Source of the DNA: Conexibacteraceae bacterium
GTDB taxonomy: Bacteria; Actinomycetota; Thermoleophilia; Solirubrobacterales; Solirubrobacteraceae
DNA: 9,407 bases
Assembly: GCA_009785395.1 (NCBI GenBank)
Contig: WQWK01000060.1
Span: forward strand, 1 to 9,407
Direction of reading: 5' to 3'
The translations under genes were made by a program, and so were the position numbers. The notes under the pieces are model-generated. The model saw nothing but the letters and a program-made list of their open reading frames with translations. It was not told the DNA's origin and made no database searches. This document shows positions 6,901-9,407 of the stretch, piece after piece (the stretch's first letter is position 1; the number at the start of each line of letters is the position of its first letter).

Positions 6901-6970
6901 TCAGGGGACCGCCCCTGTGGCTGATCAGCGAGGCGGGATCATGGGCGCTCAGGGCTGTCTCGGCGAGCAC
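3917..6970 (-). CDS. UvrD/RecB-like helicase with C-terminal Fe-S PD-(D/E)XK nuclease (AdnB/AddB-like)
   Basis: Residues below are numbered from GTG 7003 (1028 aa); subtract 11 for GTG 6970. The superfamily-1A motor has Walker A GAAGTGKT (38-45), Walker B LIDDAQE (230-236), motif III GDPQGAVSRFRGA (258-270), motif IV LQTHYRG (288-294) and motif VI LYVAASRARE (602-611). The nuclease has GISVHQVLERF (His827), GRVDRVD (Asp916) and LIDYKTG (Asp930, Lys932). Cys800 with Cys1014-xx-Cys1017-x5-Cys1023 fits the AddB/AdnB 4Fe-4S staple. Such enzymes unwind and resect double-strand DNA ends for recombination. Here one chain appears to carry motor and nuclease, and no partner subunit lies alongside. Motif V is unusual: LEVAGGLE replaces the TxHxAKGLE pattern, losing His and Lys. 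GTG 6970 puts Walker A at residue 27, as usual in the family, clears the overlap with the divergent gene, and has TATGCT eight bases upstream. Confidence 0.88.
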   Translation of the reverse strand: MLAETALSAHDPASLISHRGGPLMLLGAAGTGKTRLILERYGWLVEQGTAPERIALLTPSAARADAARAVLEQELRGGYSELVVVTPPELAAAVLRRAGSPPELVDATLSAGDRLSMLAERIDELPLQHHDFGGNAGALLGGFVRRIDRLKAELVSATEFSAWAQQQDSAREREFAAIFEAHDRMVRETGACDEGELVHSAIKLLADQPASRRSFQHVLIDDAQELALGAATLARAVADEGELTVAGDPQGAVSRFRGAGAARLESFETPQTRVVRLQTHYRGAPASSFWRCENERAQAQAVAAEIERLIAREQADPRRIAVIVPDVQREGRAVSVALEERAVPHTVVGDAAFFQRAEVRDLLAWLRLLADPGDAPAVVRALARAPIELRSVDIARCTQIARRRKLDMVAALAAAIESPQVPPEARERIRVFLKLYRACVAQIDTSRPDLYVHRLIERLGLRRQQLFAAQPDVVERLRALARFGELASAHVTRMPQATAREFARSIAAVADYGGLNERAEPSLTGADGRVQVLALEVAGGLEVDHVFVLGLRASLAGSHALDSEPVPDALLHEPLPADDDVTRRSRLEQWLYVAASRARERAVLAYATSGGRGGQGATDVPLAAVEQARVTHAAAWIDISEDLFGPAETLHSTYRLLRGELMEGTTRAAGRLAELRLDTDLDISHAVVRYLELLKLTALIARGDAGDGQSTADALRDINTRIEQAITADQREIFASSPLDEYLLDAERDLRRRAQVMAARDEPSLERFLPMRGDGVMLSATDIDTYRACPLRYKFARVFRIPQEPTLHQRFGISVHQVLERFHSGDSGDSSGEVGPLADLLYQLDVSWRRGGFGDSDEERQLRQKAVSALTRYHARAVSDTGRPAWFERQFSFKLGPHLVRGRVDRVDQLPSGEYELIDYKTGRPKSADQLETDVQLSLYAIAAREAWGLEATHGAYYYLLDDRKVAISGDRERADWIRSVAVEVAEGIRAQEFEPTPSPRSCGICDYRLLCPAAEC
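4450..4475 (-). terminator. Terminator-like hairpin inside helicase-nuclease gene
   Basis: On the coding (minus) strand GGAGGTCGGCC, a CGCT loop, and GGCCGACCTCC form a perfect 11-bp stem, followed at once by TTTAT. The bases encode about residues 843-852 (GEVGPLADLL). It has the form of an intrinsic terminator in sense orientation, although it is coding sequence and codon constraints may be enough to explain it. Two direct copies of AATCACCGG (plus strand, about 4483-4500) adjoin it and encode an SGDSGDSSG linker. Confidence 0.35.
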
Positions 6971-6978
6971 TGTCTGAC

Positions 6979-6984
6979 AGCATA
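6979..6984 (-). promoter_or_regulatory. Putative -10 hexamer of helicase-nuclease gene
   Basis: TATGCT on the minus strand is followed by eight bases and then GTG at 6970. The same hexamer precedes the ORF at 9186. No Shine-Dalgarno lies before this GTG, so a leaderless transcript is suggested. No clear -35 was found. Confidence 0.35.
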
Positions 6985-6992
6985 GGCTCGGG

Positions 6993-7844
6993 ATGCAGCG
7001 CACGGAAACGACGACAGCGGCGGACTGGCTGACCGCCTGCCGTCAGGCCACCGAGGCGATCCGGGCGATGCTGGCGGAGCGCCCGACGACGCTTGAGCGC
7101 GCAGTCGAGACGGGCACCAGGGGCAGCGGCGGCGACTACACGCTGGAGATCGACCGGGCCGCCGAGGCGATCGTGTTCGCGGAGCTGCAGCGCCTGCACG
7201 ACGGGGGCCATCGCTTTCACGCGATCTCCGAGGAGCGCGGGGCGGTCGATTTCGGCGGCGGTGACGTGCTGGTCGTGATCGACCCGATTGACGGCTCGTT
7301 GAACGCAAAGCGCGGACTCGCCCATCATGCGCTGTCGGTGGCGATCGCGAGCGGATCGACGATGGCCGCCGTCGAGTTCGGCTACGTCTACGACTTCGGG
7401 ACCGCCGAGGAGTGGTCCGCGCGCGCGGGCGGCGGCGCCTTCCTGAACGGCCGGCCGCTCGATCCTTCGATTGGCGAGCGCCGGGGGCCGACCGGAAAAC
7501 TGGAGGTGCTCGGCATCGAATCGGCTGATCCAAGGTGGCTTAAGGACATGATCGACCCGCTGGTCGATCATGCCTACCGGCTGCGCGCACTTGGCGCCGT
7601 CGCGCCGTCGCTCTGTCAGGTCGCGGCTGCCCGCCTCGATGGCCTGATCTCGCTGCGCGCCTGCCGCGCGGTCGACGCGGCGGCGGCACAGCTGATCGTG
7701 CGCGAGGCCGGCGGCCTCGTGAGCTTCCCCAGGTTCGAGGATCCCCTGGGGGCCCCGCTCGACCTGGTGCCGCACTCCCCGGTCGTGGCGGCGCGGACCG
7801 CCGCGACCCTCGCCGAGTTGGAGCTCATGTGCCTGCCCCGGTGA
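6993..7844 (+). CDS. Inositol monophosphatase family protein
   Basis: A 283-aa Li+/Mg2+-dependent sugar-phosphatase-fold protein. Visible metal-site motifs are SEERG (Glu80-Glu81, matching the family GEE), VIDPIDGSLN (Asp97, Asp100, matching DPIDGTTN), and GAVAPSLCQVAAARLDG (201-217) leading to RAVDAAAAQLIVREAGG (Asp228, where most members have WD). The N-terminal DYTLEIDRAAE (48-58) matches the usual GD-x-T-x-D-AE element. Family members hydrolyse inositol phosphates, fructose-1,6-bisphosphate, histidinol phosphate or PAP. The replaced tryptophan and threonine make this a divergent member, and its substrate cannot be assigned. The ATG start gives a normal N-terminal helix. It diverges from the helicase gene, 22 bp from the preferred helicase start, and its end overlaps the next gene, indicating an operon. 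Confidence 0.87.
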   Translation: MQRTETTTAADWLTACRQATEAIRAMLAERPTTLERAVETGTRGSGGDYTLEIDRAAEAIVFAELQRLHDGGHRFHAISEERGAVDFGGGDVLVVIDPIDGSLNAKRGLAHHALSVAIASGSTMAAVEFGYVYDFGTAEEWSARAGGGAFLNGRPLDPSIGERRGPTGKLEVLGIESADPRWLKDMIDPLVDHAYRLRALGAVAPSLCQVAAARLDGLISLRACRAVDAAAAQLIVREAGGLVSFPRFEDPLGAPLDLVPHSPVVAARTAATLAELELMCLPR

Positions 7845-8881
7845 TCGACTGGATCGTGGCCGAGTGGATCGCTGGGCGTGTGGCGGGTGAGGGCCGCGCG
7901 GCCGCGCCGGCGGTCGATCTCGGACCTGTGGTTGAGGACGCGCAGCGGCGCGTGGTCGCCTACACCGGGCTCGAGCCGCGGACGCCGCTGCCGCCGCCGG
8001 AGGGCATCACTCGCCGCGAGTGGGTCGCGGCGAACATCGCCTCCACACGAACGCTGATGGAGCCGATGCTCGAGCGCGTGACCGAACGGCTCGGCCCCGT
8101 CAAGCCCGCGGCGGAGCTTTGGCTCGGGGTGACCGGCAGCACCGAGGTCGGCGTGCTGATCGGCTACCTCTCCCAGCGCGTGCTCGGCCAGTACGAGTTC
8201 GTGCTGCTCAAGGAGCGTGCCGAGGGGCGGCCGCCACGGCTGCTGTTCGTGATGCCGAACCTGGGCGAGGCGGTGAAGCGGTTCGACGCCGACGAGCGCG
8301 AGTTCGTCACGTGGGTGGCGCTGCACGAGGTCACGCACGCGGTCCAGTTCAGCGGCGTGCCGTGGCTGCAGGATCACCTGGCCAGCCTGATCCGCGAGCT
8401 GCTCGAGAGCGCCGAGGCGCGGATGGCCGCGCCCCGGGGGCTGCGGATTCCGAGCCGTGAGACGGTGGTGCGAATCGGCCGCTCGCTGCTGAAGGCGGAC
8501 TTCATCAGCATCGTCGCGTCAGAGCCGGAGCGCGCCGCGATCGACCGCGCACAGGCCGTGATGGCGGTGATCGAGGGGCACGCCGAACACGTGATGGACG
8601 CGGTCGCGCCGGAACTGCTGCCGTCGTTGCCGGACCTGCGCCGCGCGCTCGACGAGCGCCGCAAGGTGCAATCACCGCTCGGGCGGCTGGTCAGCCGCCT
8701 GCTCGGCATGGAGATGAAGCTGCGCCAGTACGAGCGCGGCAAGATCTTCTGTGACGAGATCGCCCGGGTGGGCGGCCGGGCGGCGCTGCTGCACCTGTTC
8801 TCCGCACCGGCGGCGTTGCCGTCGCTGGCCGAGATCGACGATCCGGCGGCGTGGCTGCGGCGCAGTGGCTTTGAGTCGTGA
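7829..8881 (+). CDS. Zinc-dependent metalloprotease, zincin_2 (DUF2342) family
   Basis: This 350-aa protein has the zincin motif LHEVTHAVQF (His166, Glu167, His170) in a mainly helical frame. Other family landmarks are EWVAANIAST (64-73), an LFVMPNLGEA strand (139-148), EGHAEHVMDA (249-258), LDERRK and a C-terminal QYERGKIFCDEIARVGG (300-316). This matches the actinobacterial DUF2342 family, one branch of which is labelled as F420-biosynthesis-associated because of its species distribution. No substrate is proven, and no F420 genes appear in this window. GTG 7829 has GGAG five bases upstream and overlaps the phosphatase gene by 16 nt. GTG 7841 (VIDWIVAEWIAGRV) is an alternative that overlaps its stop as GTGA. 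In many actinobacteria this family lies before tilS, hpt and ftsH, but here the downstream DNA is different. Confidence 0.86.
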   Translation: MPAPVIDWIVAEWIAGRVAGEGRAAAPAVDLGPVVEDAQRRVVAYTGLEPRTPLPPPEGITRREWVAANIASTRTLMEPMLERVTERLGPVKPAAELWLGVTGSTEVGVLIGYLSQRVLGQYEFVLLKERAEGRPPRLLFVMPNLGEAVKRFDADEREFVTWVALHEVTHAVQFSGVPWLQDHLASLIRELLESAEARMAAPRGLRIPSRETVVRIGRSLLKADFISIVASEPERAAIDRAQAVMAVIEGHAEHVMDAVAPELLPSLPDLRRALDERRKVQSPLGRLVSRLLGMEMKLRQYERGKIFCDEIARVGGRAALLHLFSAPAALPSLAEIDDPAAWLRRSGFES

Positions 8882-8899
8882 AAATCCTGTAAACGCGGC

Positions 8900-8927
8900 T
8901 CAAGTGCGCGTAACGAAGCGCCGATAG
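8900..8927 (+). promoter_or_regulatory. Sigma-28/WhiG-type promoter candidate
   Basis: TCAA (8900-8903), 16 bases, then GCCGATAG (8920-8927) closely matches the FliA/WhiG consensus TAAA-N15/16-GCCGATAA: 3 of 4 and 7 of 8 positions. It lies 18 bp past the metalloprotease stop and would start transcription near 8935, running into the structured region. No flagellar or sporulation gene is visible in the window to support it. Confidence 0.45.
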
Positions 8928-8929
8928 GG

Positions 8930-9155
8930 GAGTACAAGGTATCGATAGTTTTCGACGCTCGACTCTGAGGAATTATTTACTTCAGATCAAAAGTCTTGGC
9001 TATATTCGTTGTTCCAAGAGCTTCCCCCAACTGGTCGACCGGAGACCGACGCAGCTGGGATGAATTCGCCGACCTCATATCCCCGTCGGCGGATGCAGCA
9101 CCCTCTCCTCCCTCAACCGCCGGGCCGCTACTTCGGTAGCGGTCCGTCGGTCTTT
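8930..9155 (+). ncRNA. Candidate structured RNA or leader of unknown class
   Basis: This stretch has lower GC than its surroundings and no convincing ORF, but five consecutive stems can be drawn. TCTGAGG/CTTCAGA (8964-8986, 9-nt loop). TCTTGG/CCAAGA (8994-9019). CCCA-CTG-GTC with GAC-CAG-TGGG (9026-9059, interrupted). ATTCGCCGAC/GTCGGCGGAT (9064-9094, 11-nt loop). CGGGCCGCTAC/GTAGCGGTCCG closed by TTCG (9121-9146). It follows the sigma-28-like promoter and precedes the ORF at 9186, so it could be a free small RNA ending at the last hairpin or a 5' leader. It does not match a riboswitch class I can recall with confidence. Confidence 0.35.
9121..9155 (+). terminator. cUUCGg hairpin, terminator candidate
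   Basis: An 11-bp stem (one G-U pair) capped by a TTCG tetraloop closed by C-G, an exceptionally stable RNA hairpin. It is followed after several bases by TCTTT (9151-9155). The U-run is short and displaced, so this is a reasonable but not classical terminator. It would separate the upstream structured region from the promoter of the ORF at 9186. Confidence 0.5.
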
Positions 9156-9173
9156 AAAGCGGCTCGTCGGATG

Positions 9174-9179
9174 TATGCT
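9174..9179 (+). promoter_or_regulatory. Putative -10 hexamer of the terminal ORF
   Basis: TATGCT lies six bases before the ATG at 9186, with no Shine-Dalgarno between. It is the same hexamer as that upstream of the helicase-nuclease gene. TCTTTA (9151-9156) stands 17 bp upstream in the -35 position but is a weak match. Confidence 0.4.
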
Positions 9180-9185
9180 TCGATC

Positions 9186-9407
9186 ATGCCGACCGCTCAG
9201 CTGCGTAGAGCCTTTTCTCAGCTCGCAGCCTTTGCTCAGCTACCCAGAGCGTTCTGGGTGTATGTGGGCCTGACCGCGGCGTTCCTGGGGTTGGCGCTGA
9301 CCAATGCTCCACAGATCCCGGCTTGGGGCGTCTTCCTCTGGCCGTGCTGATCGTGCAGCTCGCGCGCCGCCGCAGTTGGGCCTGGGTGATACTGATGCTG
9401 GTCAACC
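9186..9407 (+). pseudogene. Small membrane protein, apparently frameshifted, 3' end beyond window
   Basis: From ATG 9186 the frame encodes MPTAQLRRAFSQLAAFAQL followed by a hydrophobic span (AFWVYVGLTAAFLGLALT) and NAPQIPAWGVFLWPC, then stops at 9348-9350. A second frame (codons beginning 9341) continues without a break to the window end as AVLIVQLARRRSWAWVILML, another membrane-like span with a basic loop. Joining the two at about 9341-9345, by one missing base, gives a smooth two-span protein, so a one-base deletion or sequencing error is likely. The first frame alone would be a 54-aa peptide. An ATG at 9171 would add five residues. I do not recognise the family. It lies in AT-richer DNA than the genes to the left. 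Confidence 0.4.

Noticed and set aside
8969..9139. Open frame across the structured region (contains SWDEFADLISPSADAAP)
   Set aside because: The only usable start is TTG at 8996 with no ribosome binding site. The product would be about 47 residues with no family match I recognise, and it overlaps the stems. It could be a gene remnant, but support is too thin.
9021..9146. Resemblance to a c-di-GMP-I (GEMM) riboswitch: a GACGCA string and a GGTAGCGG string
   Set aside because: The conserved GCAAACC and GACGCAAAGCC pairing core is not present, and GGTAGCGG is used in the UUCG hairpin. The match is too weak to call.
9009..9185. N-terminal extension of the terminal ORF back to 9009 or 9060
   Set aside because: The extra residues are Pro/Arg-rich and unlike a membrane protein N-terminus, and the TATGCT promoter hexamer just before ATG 9186 argues for the short form.
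1..9407. CRISPR arrays, tRNA or rRNA genes, insertion sequences, phage genes
   Set aside because: No regularly spaced repeats, cloverleaf-like segments, transposase or integrase motifs, or terminal inverted repeats were seen by eye on either strand.

Overview
The window is high-GC DNA from a chromosome-like region with tightly packed genes on both strands. The gene set points to a deep-branching actinobacterium: a PAC2-family protein, a SigG/SigX5-like ECF sigma factor with a C-terminal SnoaL-type domain, an actinobacterial zincin_2 (DUF2342) metalloprotease, and a single-chain RecB/AdnB-like helicase-nuclease with an Fe-S cluster. Thermoleophilia (Solirubrobacterales) is my best guess. It is an inference from protein style and promoter style, not a proven placement.

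Layout, left to right. (1) Positions 1-537 hold the 3' part of a multi-span membrane protein. It converges on, and overlaps by 44 nt, a YhaM-like OB-fold/HD-domain 3'-5' exoribonuclease on the minus strand. (2) That nuclease gene diverges from a plus-strand PAC2-family gene across a gap of about 26 bp with mirror-image TANNNT hexamers, which looks like a pair of leaderless promoters. (3) Between the PAC2 gene and the next gene is a 139-bp gap with a long imperfect hairpin and, at its end, a strong Shine-Dalgarno sequence. It leads into a two-gene unit: a VOC (glyoxalase-fold) protein followed by an ECF sigma factor. The sigma-2 domain of the sigma factor can only be completed by starting at a CTG that overlaps the VOC stop codon (CTGA). 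(4) The sigma gene converges on a large minus-strand helicase-nuclease gene. One base separates the stop codons, and both sit in the loop of a shared hairpin. (5) The helicase-nuclease gene diverges from a plus-strand inositol-monophosphatase-family gene, which overlaps a following zincin_2 metalloprotease gene, so these two are probably co-transcribed. (6) After 8881 the base composition drops to clearly more AT-rich DNA. About 290 bp there have no convincing gene, but do have a sigma-28/WhiG-like promoter match, five consecutive predicted hairpins ending in a very stable cUUCGg hairpin, and then a TATGCT -10 hexamer six bases before a small membrane-protein ORF that appears frameshifted near the window end.

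Most of the genes look like housekeeping or accessory metabolism and do not form one pathway. The VOC/sigma pair is the only clear regulatory module. The least explained DNA is 8882-9170, a possible structured non-coding RNA or leader. Two other points deserve a look: the CTG start of the sigma factor, which lies inside a perfect dyad, and a terminator-like hairpin in the helicase-nuclease coding strand, placed just before the nuclease catalytic residues.
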